The translations under genes were made by a program, and so were the position numbers. Under the pieces are notes generated by a model. The model ran no database searches and was not told the origin of the DNA. It saw only the letters and a program-made list of their open reading frames with translations. From assembly GCA_903933715.1 (NCBI GenBank), contig CAIZLD010000046.1:1-49360 (forward strand): DNA of 49,360 nt, given 5' to 3'. Below, piece after piece: positions 17,213 through 26,045 of the stretch. Source of the stretch: an uncultured Spartobacteria bacterium (GTDB lineage: Bacteria; Verrucomicrobiota; Verrucomicrobiia; Chthoniobacterales; Chthoniobacteraceae). Position 1 is the stretch's first letter; every line of letters starts with the position of its first letter.

Positions 17213-18187
17213 CTATAACCACTGCGCTACGTCGCGCGCCGCATAGGTCACGATGAGATCGGCTCCGGCGCGCTTGAATGCCAGCATCACTTCCATCGTG
17301 GTCGCCCGCTCGTCGAGCCAGCCATTCGCGGCGGCGGCTTTGACCATCGCATACTCGCCGCTGACGTGGTAGACCGCTGTCGGCATTTCAAAACGCTCTT
17401 TCACCCGCCATAGGATGTCCAAATAAGCCAGCCCCGGCTTGACCATCACCATATCGGCGGCTTCCTCAATGTCGAGGGCCACCTCGCGCAAAGCCTCGCG
17501 CCCGTTGGCCGGGTCCATCTGGTAGCTGCGGCGGTCCCCCGCTTGGGGCGCGCTATCGGCGGCATCGCGGAACGGCCCGTAAAACGCGGAGGCGAACTTC
17601 GCCGCGTAGCTCATAATCGGCGTGTTCTCAAATCCGGCATCGTCGAGGGCTTCGCGGATCGCTTCCACCCGGCCGTCCATCATGTCGCTCGGCGCGATGA
17701 TGTCCGCCCCGGCTTCCGCATGGGAAACGGCGGCGCGAGCAAGCAGTTCCAGCGAGTCGTCGTTAAGGACTTTGACGTGGTCGCCCTCGATCTGCGCGAT
17801 CCCGCAATGGCCGTGGCTCATGTATTCGCACAAACAGACGTCGGTGATGACGACCATCTGCGGAACGGCAGTTTTAATGGCACGCACGGCCTGCTGCACG
17901 ATCCCGTTTTCGGCATACGCCTGGTGCGCAAGTTCGTCTTTTTTGACCGGGATGCCAAAAAGGAGCACGCTCTGAATGCCGTCGCCCCAGGCTGCCGCCG
18001 CTTCGCGGGCCGCTTCTTCCACAGTGAGTTGAAAGACACCGGGCATCGAGGCCACCGGCACCCGGGAGGTGATCCGTTCGCTCACAAACAGCGGATAAAT
18101 CAAATCCGAAACGGCGAGATGCGTTTCGCGCACCAGACTGCGAAGCGCGGGGGTGGCCCGAAGACGACGGAGGCGACGAGATAACAT
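17213..18187 (-). CDS. hemB: Delta-aminolevulinic acid dehydratase (porphobilinogen synthase)
   Basis: The 324-residue enzyme condenses two aminolevulinate molecules to porphobilinogen in haem synthesis. Cys118, Cys120 and Cys128 in [14 protein letters not shown] form the catalytic zinc site of the zinc-dependent class. The two active-site lysines are Lys197 ([17 protein letters not shown]) and Lys250 ([12 protein letters not shown]). The product loop [10 protein letters not shown] (165-174) is present. Length is normal. It is on the minus strand with 165 bases to lpxB upstream, so it may have its own promoter. Its 3' flank is the tandem and palindromic repeat cluster. Confidence 0.97.
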   Translation of the reverse strand: MLSRRLRRLRATPALRSLVRETHLAVSDLIYPLFVSERITSRVPVASMPGVFQLTVEEAAREAAAAWGDGIQSVLLFGIPVKKDELAHQAYAENGIVQQAVRAIKTAVPQMVVITDVCLCEYMSHGHCGIAQIEGDHVKVLNDDSLELLARAAVSHAEAGADIIAPSDMMDGRVEAIREALDDAGFENTPIMSYAAKFASAFYGPFRDAADSAPQAGDRRSYQMDPANGREALREVALDIEEAADMVMVKPGLAYLDILWRVKERFEMPTAVYHVSGEYAMVKAAAANGWLDERATTMEVMLAFKRAGADLIVTYAARDVAQWL

Positions 18188-18319
18188 GCGTCGAATTTAC
18201 TCCCGCGCAGGCACATTAGGCAAGGAGGGTTATCTTGGGGCTGGTTTGCAAAGATGGATCGACCGCTCCGCGGGCGATTTGGGACGGGGGCGTGAATGGC
18301 AAATGGCAGGCTCCGCCCC

Positions 18320-18350
18320 ATCGCGCCCGGAGCAAGGTCGCGATCCACCT
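18320..18350. repeat. Copy 2 of a dispersed 18-bp repeat
   Basis: CAAGGTCGCGATCCACCT at 18333-18350 is identical to 7132-7149. As at the first copy, an upstream ATCGCG (18320-18325) can pair with CGCGAT (18339-18344). The 166-base spacer between hemB and lpxB holds no gene I can support. Confidence 0.55.
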
Positions 18351-18353
18351 GCT

Positions 18354-19472
18354 TTATTCCTCGTTCAGCTCCGCCAGGATCGCTTCGGCGGCTCGCTCGC
18401 TCGCTCCTCCTTGCCCCAGACTCTCAATCACTTGCCGGAACTCGGCTCGCTGCGCATCCCGTTTTTCGGGATTGTTGAGCAGGCTCAACAGTTCGTCGGC
18501 TACAATTTTGGGCCGGGCGTCGGATTGCAGGAACTCGCGCACAATTTCCCGCCCGGCCAGGATGTTGCTGATTCCCAGGAACGGCACCCGAACGAGCCAT
18601 TTCCCAATCGTCCACGTCACCGGCGCGACTTTGTAGATGAGCACGAATGGCATTTCGAAAAAGGTCGCTTCGAGGGTCGCGGTGCCGGAAGTCACCATGC
18701 CCACAGCCGCCCGGTTCATCAATTCGTGCGCGCCGCCCAAACGCACGGTAATATCGGTTCCCGCGGCCATGACGCGCATGGTTGCCACAAGCACTTCAGA
18801 AGCCGCCGCCGCCTCAAACCTCAGTTCCGGCTGGGCTTTGCGCATCTGCCGGGCGGTTTCGAGCATCATCGGGAAAATGCGCAATACTTCCTTTTTTCTG
18901 CTGCCGGGGAAGAGCCCCACAAGCGTTTCCTCGCGCGGAATGGACGTTTTTTTTCCGGCCAGGGAATCGAGCAATGGATGCCCGACGAACGTAGTTTTCA
19001 GCCCCGATTTTTCATACAATTCTTTTTCGAACGGGAAAATGCAGAGCATCAGATTGAGGATGCGCGCCATCTGCGGGATGCGCCGCCGGTTCCAGGCCCA
19101 GACCTGCGGGCTGATGTAGTAGATCAGCCGCGAAGAGGCATCTTTCTTCTTGATTGCTTTGGCCAGACGCAGGTTGAATCCGGGGTAATCGATGAAAATC
19201 ACCGCATCCGGTTTGACGGCTTCGATTTCCCCGAGCATCGCGTTCAGCTTCGCGCGAAAATACGAATATTTTTTCAGCACATCCCAGATGCCGACCACAG
19301 CTTCGCCGCTCCAGTCCTCAATGGCCGAAGCGAGCGCCTTCATCTCCGGCCCGCCCGCTCCATGATACTCAATCGTTTCGCCGCGATCCGCCGCCAGTGC
19401 GTTGAGGCTCCGCATTAACTCCGCAGCCCTGGTGTCGCCGCTGGCTTCGCCTGCAATCAGGTAAAGTTTCAT
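18354..19472 (-). CDS. lpxB: Lipid-A-disaccharide synthase
   Basis: The 372-residue GT19 glycosyltransferase joins lipid X and UDP-2,3-diacylglucosamine to give the lipid A disaccharide at the inner membrane. The N-terminus KLYLIAGEASGDTRAAEL is diagnostic. FIDYPGFNLRLAKA near 100, YYISPQVWAWNRRRI near 125, FVGHPLLD and LFPGSRKKEV also match the family. An in-frame ORF runs 128 codons upstream through the neighbouring oxidoreductase in another frame, but the protein starts at the ATG at 19472. It lies 40 bases after the Gfo/Idh gene and downstream of lpxI, whose product makes lipid X; the three are probably one operon. Confidence 0.95.
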   Translation of the reverse strand: MKLYLIAGEASGDTRAAELMRSLNALAADRGETIEYHGAGGPEMKALASAIEDWSGEAVVGIWDVLKKYSYFRAKLNAMLGEIEAVKPDAVIFIDYPGFNLRLAKAIKKKDASSRLIYYISPQVWAWNRRRIPQMARILNLMLCIFPFEKELYEKSGLKTTFVGHPLLDSLAGKKTSIPREETLVGLFPGSRKKEVLRIFPMMLETARQMRKAQPELRFEAAAASEVLVATMRVMAAGTDITVRLGGAHELMNRAAVGMVTSGTATLEATFFEMPFVLIYKVAPVTWTIGKWLVRVPFLGISNILAGREIVREFLQSDARPKIVADELLSLLNNPEKRDAQRAEFRQVIESLGQGGASERAAEAILAELNEE

Positions 19473-19512
19473 GGGTTGGGTGAATTGTGCGAGAAACCGG
19501 AGCTGCTCAGCG

Positions 19513-20439
19513 TTATTTCTTCGCAGCCGCCTCGATCTGCTGGGTGATCTGAATCGCCAATTCCAAGGCCGCAGCCCCTTCGTAGCCGGAAACCTTCGGT
19601 TTATCTCCGGCGCGAGCGCATTCGACAAAAGAGGCCAGTTCCCGCTTGAGCGGCTCGTCTGGGGCAATTTGCACTTCCTCGCGGATGATCTGGCCGCCTT
19701 CGAGCCGGTGGATTTCTCCGCTCTGGTTCTGGTAATCGAGCGACAGGTAGGCGTTGTGCTGAAACACCCGGATTTTGCGCATTTTTTCCGGGCTGATCCG
19801 GCTGGCCGTGAGGTTGGCCACGCAACCGTTTTCAAACCGGATGCGGGCGTTGGCAATGTCCTCCCCCTTGCTCAAGACTGCGATGCCGACGGCATCGACA
19901 TATTTGACGGGAGAGCGCACCAAATGGAGCACGATTTCGAGATCGTGGATCATCAAATCGAGCACGACGCCGATCTCGATGCTGCGGTTGGGATAAGGCG
20001 AAAGCCTGTGCGATTCGATAAATTTCGCTTCGGTAAGCCGCGATTCGAGGGCGCTCAGCACCGGGTTGAACCGCTCGATGTGGCCGACCTGCAACACCAG
20101 TTTGAGGCGTTGCGCCAGGTCCGCGAGCGCCTTGGCATCTTGGGTGTTTTCGGTGATCGGTTTCTCGACCAAACAGTGTTTGCCTTGTTCCAGGAGGAAC
20201 TTGGCGACCGGGAAATGCGTGGGGGTGGGCGTGGCAATCGTCGCCGCGTCAATTAAAGCGGCGAACTCGTCGAGCGAACTGACGGCGCGCACCCCGAGCC
20301 GTCCGCCGATCTCTGCCGCGGTGGCGGGATTGGCATCATAAATGGCCGCGAACTCCACATTGGGAAGCTCCGACATCACCCGGGCATGATTTTTTCCAAT
20401 AGACCCCGTTCCGACAACGCCGACTCTGATTTTTTGCAT
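19513..20439 (-). CDS. Gfo/Idh/MocA-family oxidoreductase in the lipid A cluster
   Basis: This 308-residue protein has an N-terminal Rossmann fold with GVVGTGSIGKNH (7-18), the nucleotide-interacting DAN at the end of strand 2, and the family block LVEKPIT near residue 94. The C-terminal half is the alpha/beta substrate domain containing VLDLMIHDLEIVLHL. Such enzymes oxidise or reduce sugars or nucleotide sugars with NAD(P). Its place between lpxI and lpxB suggests a nucleotide-sugar substrate in lipid A or LPS synthesis. GnnA, which oxidises UDP-GlcNAc at C3 for amide-linked lipid A, belongs to this superfamily, but no GnnB-like aminotransferase is next to it, so the assignment is speculative. 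Confidence 0.85.
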   Translation of the reverse strand: MQKIRVGVVGTGSIGKNHARVMSELPNVEFAAIYDANPATAAEIGGRLGVRAVSSLDEFAALIDAATIATPTPTHFPVAKFLLEQGKHCLVEKPITENTQDAKALADLAQRLKLVLQVGHIERFNPVLSALESRLTEAKFIESHRLSPYPNRSIEIGVVLDLMIHDLEIVLHLVRSPVKYVDAVGIAVLSKGEDIANARIRFENGCVANLTASRISPEKMRKIRVFQHNAYLSLDYQNQSGEIHRLEGGQIIREEVQIAPDEPLKRELASFVECARAGDKPKVSGYEGAAALELAIQITQQIEAAAKK

Positions 20440-20479
20440 ATGTTAAAAAATAGATGAATTAGGAAGCCGGGAAAAGTCT

Positions 20480-21316
20480 TCAGGCTTCAATTCCATACAG
20501 GGAGATTTTCAACCGCGCCGCCATTTCAGTCAGCCGCTCGCGCTCCATGATGAGCGTGCGCCCGGTTTCGACGGCGATGACGCGGATTTGCGCTTCCGCT
20601 GCGGCTTCCAGTGTTGCGGGGCCGATCACCGGCACGTCGAACCGGAAATCCTGATTCGGTTTGGAAACCTTTACGACCACGGCGCCGCCTTTGCCGAGCT
20701 GCCCGCCGCGCCGGATGGTGGCGTTCGTGCCGTCAAACCCTTCGACGGCCAATACGGTGCCGCCTTTGACGACCACGGTTTGGCCGATGTCCAGCCGGCT
20801 GACTTCCTTGGCGATGCCGAGGCCAAAGCAGACGTCGCTCTCCTCCCGGCGCGAAAGGCGCGGTCCTGCGAAAACGCCAGCCCCGGCGAGGTGCTCTTCC
20901 ATAAAAGTCGTCGCGGGGAGAAGTTCCACCCCGGCTTTGGCCAGTTCGTCCCCAATAGCTCCAAAAATCGACTCCGCATTGCGCTCCTTGAGCTTGGCAA
21001 GAACCAGGAAGGCTTTCAGATCGGGCCGCAAATCAAAGAGATTCCCCGGCGCAATCTGCCCGGCCATGATCACGCGCGATATTTTGCGCGAAGAGAACGC
21101 TTTGATAAGCCGCCCGAGCTGCCCAACGCGCATCCATTCGATCTCATCAACGCACGCCCCCAAAGCGGGGTCGGTCTCGTTCTCGAAAGCCGCCACAACG
21201 ATGCGGGCAACTCCAGCGGCGCGGGCCGACTTGACCAAAGCGAACGGATAAGTTCCGTTCCCGGCAATAATGCCAAGGGAGGCGAGAGGTGCGGAAGGTG
21301 TCGGTGAAGCGGTCAC
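20480..21316 (-). CDS. lpxI: UDP-2,3-diacylglucosamine pyrophosphatase LpxI
   Basis: The roughly 278-residue product matches the LpxI (DUF1009) family, which cleaves UDP-2,3-diacylglucosamine to lipid X plus UMP and replaces LpxH in many bacteria. The N-terminal LGIIAGNGTYPFALVKSAR and the later RVIMAGQIAP are recognisable. The conserved second domain has VCFGLGIAKEVSRLDIGQTVVV and a GTVLAVEGFDGT block, followed by VKVSKPNQDFRFDVPVIGP. No ATG exists near the N-terminus; a GTG at 21316 is the most plausible start and no clear ribosome site is seen. It lies 61 bases after the fumarase stop and 40 bases before the Gfo/Idh gene, with lpxB beyond. Confidence 0.92.
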   Translation of the reverse strand: MTASPTPSAPLASLGIIAGNGTYPFALVKSARAAGVARIVVAAFENETDPALGACVDEIEWMRVGQLGRLIKAFSSRKISRVIMAGQIAPGNLFDLRPDLKAFLVLAKLKERNAESIFGAIGDELAKAGVELLPATTFMEEHLAGAGVFAGPRLSRREESDVCFGLGIAKEVSRLDIGQTVVVKGGTVLAVEGFDGTNATIRRGGQLGKGGAVVVKVSKPNQDFRFDVPVIGPATLEAAAEAQIRVIAVETGRTLIMERERLTEMAARLKISLYGIEA

Positions 21317-21377
21317 GGGAAGGTTGGTTTCAGGGCAAGCCGCCAGAGTGATCCGGCGGCTTATTGGTTCACGCGAT

Positions 21378-23036
21378 TTAGTGGCCGTTATCGGCCGGAG
21401 CGCAACCGTTACAGCCGCTTTTCCCGATCTGCTGAAAGAAATCGTTGCCCTTGTCGTCCACCAGAATGAATGCCGGGAAATCGACCACTTCGATCTTCCA
21501 GATGGCTTCCATTCCGAGTTCCGGGTATTCGAGAACTTCCACTTTTTTGATGTTTTCCTGTGCAAGCAACGCCGCCGGGCCGCCGATGGAACCGAGATAG
21601 AACCCGCCGTGCTTTTTGCAGGCATCGGTGACTTCCTGCGAACGGTTCCCCTTGGCAATCATGATCATCGCCCCTCCGAGGCTCTGGAAAAGATCGACAT
21701 AGCTGTCCATGCGTCCGGCTGTGGTCGGCCCGAACGATCCCGACGGCATTCCGGTCGGCGTCTTGGCAGGACCGGCGTAGTAGATCGGATGTGACTTAAG
21801 GTAGCCGGGTAAGCCCTGGCCGTTGTCAACCCGCTCTTTGAGTTTCGCGTGGGCGATATCCCGTCCGACAATAATGGTTCCGTCGAGCGAAAGCCGGGTG
21901 GAGACCGGGTATTTGCTCAATTCGGCCAGAATTTCGCTCATCGGGCGGTTCAGGTTGATTTTGACCACGGCTCCCTCGCCCGCTTTTCGATAGCTCTCCG
22001 GGATAAAGCGCGCCGGGTTGCTTTCGAGTTTCTCGATCCAGATGCCGTCTTTGTTGATCTTGGCCTTGATGTTGCGGTCGGCGGAGCAGGAAACGCCCAT
22101 GCCGACGGGGCAGGAAGCGCCATGGCGGGGCAGCCGGACAACGCGAATATCGAGCGCGAAATATTTACCGCCAAACTGAGCGCCCAGCCCGAGGTTTTGA
22201 GCTTCCGCAAGGAGCGCGGCTTCAAGTTCGAGATCACGGAACGCCTGGCCCTGCTCGTTGCCTTGGGTCGGGAGGGCGTCGAGGTATTTGACGCTGGCGA
22301 GCTTGACGGTCTTCAAGCACGCTTCGGCGCTGGTGCCGCCGATCACGAAAGCGATGTGATACGGAGGGCACGCGGCGGTTCCCAGCGTCTTCATCTTGGC
22401 CACCAAAAACGGGATGAGCGTCTTTGGGTTCAAGAGGGCTTTGGTTTCCTGATAAAGATAGGTTTTATTGGCCGAGCCGCCCCCTTTGGCAACGCACAGG
22501 AATTTGTATTCCCCGCCGGGAGTGGCCATCAGGTCGATCTGCGCCGGGAGATTGTTGCCGGTGTTCTTTTCCTCATACATGTCGAGGGCCACCGTTTGCG
22601 AGTAGCGCAGGTTTTCCTCGGTGTAGGTCTCGTAAACGCCTTTGGAAAGGGCTTCGGCGTCGTCGATGCCGGTCCAGACGCGCTGGCCTTTTTTGCCGAC
22701 GATATTGGCGGTGCCGGTGTCCTGGCAGAACGGAAGCACGCCACGGGCGGCGACTTCGGCATTGCGCAGCATCGTCAATGCGACGTAACGGTCGTTTTCG
22801 CTGGCCTCGGGGTCGTCGAGGATCGCGGCCACTTGTGCCAAATGCTTGGGACGCAGCATGAACGCGCAATCGCGGAAGGCGGCGCGGGAAAGAGCGGTGA
22901 GGGCTTCCGGGGCGACTTTGAGAATTTCCTGTCCTTCAAATTCGCCCACGGAGACGCCGTCGCGGGAAAGGAGGTAGTATTCTGTATCGTCTTTGCCGAG
23001 CGGGAACGGGTCCTGGTATTTGAACGGAGTGGCCAT
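21378..23036 (-). CDS. Class I (iron-sulfur) fumarate hydratase
   Basis: The 552-residue enzyme interconverts fumarate and malate in the TCA cycle. It is the single-chain, oxygen-sensitive FumA/FumB type, with the alpha part (to about residue 340) and beta part in one polypeptide. [16 protein letters not shown] (Cys104) and [18 protein letters not shown] carry candidate cluster-binding cysteines. The beta domain includes [21 protein letters not shown]. The protein ends with GCNGC, an extra cysteine pair of unknown meaning. It is first of a minus-strand run with lpxI downstream. Its 5' side is a 292-base repeat-containing spacer. It could equally be called fumA, but the exact symbol is uncertain. 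Confidence 0.93.
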   Translation of the reverse strand: MATPFKYQDPFPLGKDDTEYYLLSRDGVSVGEFEGQEILKVAPEALTALSRAAFRDCAFMLRPKHLAQVAAILDDPEASENDRYVALTMLRNAEVAARGVLPFCQDTGTANIVGKKGQRVWTGIDDAEALSKGVYETYTEENLRYSQTVALDMYEEKNTGNNLPAQIDLMATPGGEYKFLCVAKGGGSANKTYLYQETKALLNPKTLIPFLVAKMKTLGTAACPPYHIAFVIGGTSAEACLKTVKLASVKYLDALPTQGNEQGQAFRDLELEAALLAEAQNLGLGAQFGGKYFALDIRVVRLPRHGASCPVGMGVSCSADRNIKAKINKDGIWIEKLESNPARFIPESYRKAGEGAVVKINLNRPMSEILAELSKYPVSTRLSLDGTIIVGRDIAHAKLKERVDNGQGLPGYLKSHPIYYAGPAKTPTGMPSGSFGPTTAGRMDSYVDLFQSLGGAMIMIAKGNRSQEVTDACKKHGGFYLGSIGGPAALLAQENIKKVEVLEYPELGMEAIWKIEVVDFPAFILVDDKGNDFFQQIGKSGCNGCAPADNGH

Positions 23037-23126
23037 AGGTAAAAGAGAATCTTATACCGGGTTGGGCGGCAGGCTCAACCTTGTTTGCGAATCTTTTTAC
23101 AGGGGGAGATGGGGCTTTTTTGTTTT

Positions 23127-23311
23127 CTCGCAAAGACGCAAAGGGGGGCGGGGCAATGGGAGAATATTGTGCAGTTCCAGGCGAAGGATGTCATCGGCGG
23201 TTGCGAAGTGAAACTTCGCGGGAGAGGGCATTCCCAAGTGCAACTTGGGAACGAGAAGAAAAGCCCGGCCATAACGCCGTATTTTCTTTGCGGCTTTGCG
23301 GCTTAGCGTGA
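23127..23311. repeat. Composite repeat between fumarase and pilT-like genes
   Basis: A CGCAAAG array (CTCGCAAAGACGCAAAGG, 23127-23144) lies on the left and an inverted array (CTTTGCGGCTTTGCGGC, from 23286) on the right, so the ends of this 185-base segment are inverted copies. Between them are GCGAAGT-GAA-ACTTCGC (23203-23219), the exact reverse complement of the palindrome at 13493-13509, and TTCCCAAGT-GCA-ACTTGGGAA (23231-23251). No gene is supported in the 292-base spacer. The layout resembles a small mobile or foldback unit carrying REP-like palindromes. Confidence 0.7.
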
Positions 23312-23328
23312 AAAGAAATCCCCTCGCC

Positions 23329-24426
23329 CTATGCCACCGCACCCGAGGAGTTGGCGAGATCGGCTTCTTCCGCGGAGAGGAATACTTTGAAGCGGTTTTT
23401 GTCGATCGCTTTCATGTAAGCTTCGTGCGGCGAGACGATCCCTTGCTGCATGACGCTCCAGATGGCGTCATCCATGAATTGCATCCCCTGCCCTTTGCCG
23501 CCGACGATGACGTCTTGCAGTTTCTGGGTCGCCCCTTCACGGATGATGGCGGAGACCGCCGTGTTGCCGACGAGGATTTCGTTGACGGCGATGCGCCCCG
23601 GTTTGTCGCTCCGTTTGAGGAGCAACTGGGCGACGACTCCTCGCAGCGACGCGGAAAGCATGGTGCGGACCTGCCCCTGCTGGTCGGACGGGAAAACGTC
23701 CACGAGACGATCAACCGTCTTGCGCGCGTTGTTGGTATGCAAGGTGCCGAATACGAGGAGCCCCGTTTCGGCGGCGGTGAGCGCCAGCGAGATGGTTTCC
23801 AAGTCGCGCATTTCACCGACGAGCACGATGTCGGCGTCCTCACGCAAGGCGGCTTTGAGGCCGGTCGGGAAGTCCGGGGCGTGGTCGGGCACTTCGCGCT
23901 GGGTGATGATGCTCTTTTTGTTGTTGTGGACGAATTCGATCGGCTCCTCAATGGTGACGATGTGCCGGGAATAGTTGACGTTGATGTAATCCATCATGCC
24001 CGCAAGCGTCGTGCTTTTGCCGGAACCGGTCGGGCCGGTGACGAGAACCAACCCGCCGCGCAGCTTGCAAAACTCTTTGACGATGGCGGGGATGCCGAGT
24101 TCCTCCAGCGTCAGGATTTTGGTCGGAATGAGACGAAAAACCGCGCCGTAGCCGTTGGTTTGCTTGAGAAAGTTGCAACGGAACCGGGATTCGGCGTCCA
24201 TCTCGTAGGCGAAGTCGAGATCGCCGCATGCTTCAAAGCGGGCCCACCGTTCCGGCCCGGCGATTTCGCTCATCATGTAGGCGCATTCTTCAATGGTGAG
24301 GGCTTCGTTGCGAATCGGGATAATATCGCCGTGCCGACGGATCTTGGGAGGCTGGCCCTGGGCAAGGTGAAGATCGGATGCCCCGGCGGTGATGAGGACT
24401 TGGAAAAACTGGTCGATGTAGGCCAT
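23329..24426 (-). CDS. PilT-family type IV pilus ATPase (second of a tandem pair)
   Basis: This 365-residue AAA-type secretion ATPase powers pilus retraction or a related movement. It has the N-terminal PilT domain with ASDLHL, then Walker A GPTGSGKST (131-139), the Asp box region TIEEPIEFVH, Walker B VLVGEMRDLET and the His box GTLHTNNARKTVDRLVDVFP. The AIRIREG-type C-terminal motif appears as AIIREG. It starts 10 bases after the first PilT-like gene and they are paralogues with conserved order of motifs. PilT/PilU pairs in other bacteria split motor and accessory roles; which is which here cannot be told from sequence alone. Confidence 0.93.
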   Translation of the reverse strand: MAYIDQFFQVLITAGASDLHLAQGQPPKIRRHGDIIPIRNEALTIEECAYMMSEIAGPERWARFEACGDLDFAYEMDAESRFRCNFLKQTNGYGAVFRLIPTKILTLEELGIPAIVKEFCKLRGGLVLVTGPTGSGKSTTLAGMMDYINVNYSRHIVTIEEPIEFVHNNKKSIITQREVPDHAPDFPTGLKAALREDADIVLVGEMRDLETISLALTAAETGLLVFGTLHTNNARKTVDRLVDVFPSDQQGQVRTMLSASLRGVVAQLLLKRSDKPGRIAVNEILVGNTAVSAIIREGATQKLQDVIVGGKGQGMQFMDDAIWSVMQQGIVSPHEAYMKAIDKNRFKVFLSAEEADLANSSGAVA

Positions 24427-24436
24427 GGGGGGAAGA

Positions 24437-25552
24437 TCAGTGGGCGAAGTGTTGCCTCATTAATTGCTTCTGCTCGGCGCGGGCGTAGGCTTCTTCCTGC
24501 GAGATGATCCCTTTGTCGTAAAGTGCCATAAGGGAGTCGTCCATGAGCTGCATGCCGAGCTTGCGGCCGGTCTGGATGATGCCCGGCAGCATGAACGTCT
24601 TGCCGTCGCGGATGGTGGCGGCCACGGCCGGGGTGTTGACGAGGATTTCCAGCGCGAGCGCGCGCCCCTTGCCGTCCATGCGCGGGACGAGCTGCTGGCT
24701 GACGACGCCCCGCAACGATTCGCTGACCATGACGCGGATTTGCTCGCGCTGGTCGGTGGGGAAAACGTCGAGCACACGGTCCAAGGTGCGGGAGGCGCTG
24801 CCGGTGTGCAGGGTTCCCAAAACCAGGTGACCGGTTTCCGCGGCGGTGATGGCGAGCTGGATGGTCTCCAGATCGCGCATTTCCCCCACCATGATGACGT
24901 CCGGGTCTTCACGCAACGACCCGCGCAACGCCGCCGCAAAGGAGTTGGTGTGGGTGTGGACTTCACGCTGGGTGACGTGGCAGTTCTTGGATGGGACGAC
25001 GTATTCGATCGGGTCCTCAAGCGTGATGATGTGGTCGTGCCGCGCCACATTGATCTCGTCCACCAAAGCGGCGAGTGTCGTCGATTTGCCGCTGCCGACC
25101 GACCCGGTCACCAGCACGAGGCCGTTGTGGTATTGGGTGAGCAGTTTGAGGGAATGAGGCAGCCCGAGGTCTTCCATGCTCCGCAACTCGGTATTAATGA
25201 TGCGGAAGGTCATGTCGTAGCCGAGCCGGTGCCGGACGACGCTGGTGCGGAACCGTCCAAAATCGTTCGAGTAGGCAAAATCGGCGTCGCCGCGCGTGGC
25301 GAGCTTGCAGCGCTGTTCCTCGTTCAGGAACCCCATGGCGAGCCGCTCGGTATCGGCGGCGCTGAGACGCGGCGCCTTCAGCCAGATCGGTTCGAGCTGA
25401 CCGTTGCGCCGCCAGATCGGCTGGCTATTGACGCAAAGATGGATATCCGAGGCAGCGGATTCCTGGCCGATCATCAGATAACGGTCAACATGCTCAAGCG
25501 TTTGTATTTCGCCGGGTTCTACCGCTGGGGATGGAGGGGGGATTTCAGACAT
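24437..25552 (-). CDS. PilT-family type IV pilus ATPase (first of a tandem pair)
   Basis: The 371-residue product has a Pro-rich N-terminal leader of about 18 residues, the ASDIHL block of PilT proteins, Walker A GSVGSGKST (150-158), the Asp box TLEDPIEYVV, Walker B IMVGEMRDLET and the His box GTLHTGSASRTLDRVLDVFP. Its Walker A replaces the usual Pro-Thr with Ser-Val. The C-terminal region has AATIRDG in place of the AIRIREG-type motif seen in retraction motors. The neighbour downstream is a second PilT-like ATPase, and a PilC-like platform protein is encoded at 44.2 kb. A terminator-like hairpin lies just upstream, separating it from the DUF883/holin cluster. Confidence 0.93.
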   Translation of the reverse strand: MSEIPPPSPAVEPGEIQTLEHVDRYLMIGQESAASDIHLCVNSQPIWRRNGQLEPIWLKAPRLSAADTERLAMGFLNEEQRCKLATRGDADFAYSNDFGRFRTSVVRHRLGYDMTFRIINTELRSMEDLGLPHSLKLLTQYHNGLVLVTGSVGSGKSTTLAALVDEINVARHDHIITLEDPIEYVVPSKNCHVTQREVHTHTNSFAAALRGSLREDPDVIMVGEMRDLETIQLAITAAETGHLVLGTLHTGSASRTLDRVLDVFPTDQREQIRVMVSESLRGVVSQQLVPRMDGKGRALALEILVNTPAVAATIRDGKTFMLPGIIQTGRKLGMQLMDDSLMALYDKGIISQEEAYARAEQKQLMRQHFAH

Positions 25553-25602
25553 TGGCAGTCAGGAAAAACGACACCAGAGCGGGCTTGAAATCAATTCAAA
25601 AC

Positions 25603-25631
25603 GCATGGCGAATTTAAAAAAATCGCCATGC
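25603..25631 (-). terminator. Terminator-like hairpin after the membrane-stress cluster
   Basis: Perfect 9-bp arms GCATGGCGA (25603-25611) and TCGCCATGC (25623-25631) enclose an 11-base A/T loop. On the minus strand the stem is followed by GTTTTGAATT, a weak T-run. It sits 33 bases past the stop of the 126-residue protein gene and before the pilT-like gene on the same strand, so it probably ends transcription of the upstream cluster. Confidence 0.55.
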
Positions 25632-25664
25632 CAGAGAAGGGAGTTCAAGGCTGGCGTTGGCAAT

Positions 25665-26045
25665 TCAACGCAAGCCGATCTCGCTTCGGGAAGCCATCTG
25701 CTGAATTTTCCGGCGGGCAAAGGTGGCTATAAACGGTTTCGAGAGGTTAAAAAGCGCGTTGAGAGTCGCCAGTAAGATCCCGGTGCGCCCCGCCCCCTTC
25801 ATCCAACCTTTATCATGACCCGGCAGAGCCGCCGGCTTGGGCTTCTTCCTGCGAGACGGCAAACGCGAAAGAATCCAGCCCGCAAGCGCCGCGCCGCCCA
25901 ACCAGGCGGTTGTCCGATGGACCACGGAATGCCGGAAGCGGGACGGAACATCGAGATCGCCATGGACGGAGCGAAGATTCCGGGCGAGTTCACTGCGCGA
26001 CCATTCCAGCTCGGCGATCAACTGGGCCTTGCGGTCGTCTCTCAT
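25665..26045 (-). CDS. Small basic membrane protein of the DUF883/holin cluster
   Basis: The roughly 126-residue product has an N-terminal helical stretch (RDDRKAQLIAELEWSRSELARNL) and a short hydrophobic segment (TAWLGGAALAGWILSRL, about 45-61). A Lys/Arg/Pro patch follows, then a second moderately hydrophobic segment (about 88-108). I do not recognise a named family with certainty; it resembles the third protein of YqjD-YqjE-YqjK-type clusters. The ATG at 26045 overlaps the TGA of the upstream holin-like gene as ATGA, suggesting translational coupling; an ATG at 26063 would add six residues. It is last in the cluster, before a terminator-like hairpin. Confidence 0.75.
   Translation of the reverse strand: MRDDRKAQLIAELEWSRSELARNLRSVHGDLDVPSRFRHSVVHRTTAWLGGAALAGWILSRLPSRRKKPKPAALPGHDKGWMKGAGRTGILLATLNALFNLSKPFIATFARRKIQQMASRSEIGLR

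Noticed and set aside
19473-19856. N-terminal extension of LpxB by 128 codons
   Set aside because: The extension is Arg/Ser/Pro-rich, overlaps the Gfo/Idh gene in another frame, and LpxB proteins begin at KLYLIAGEASGD.
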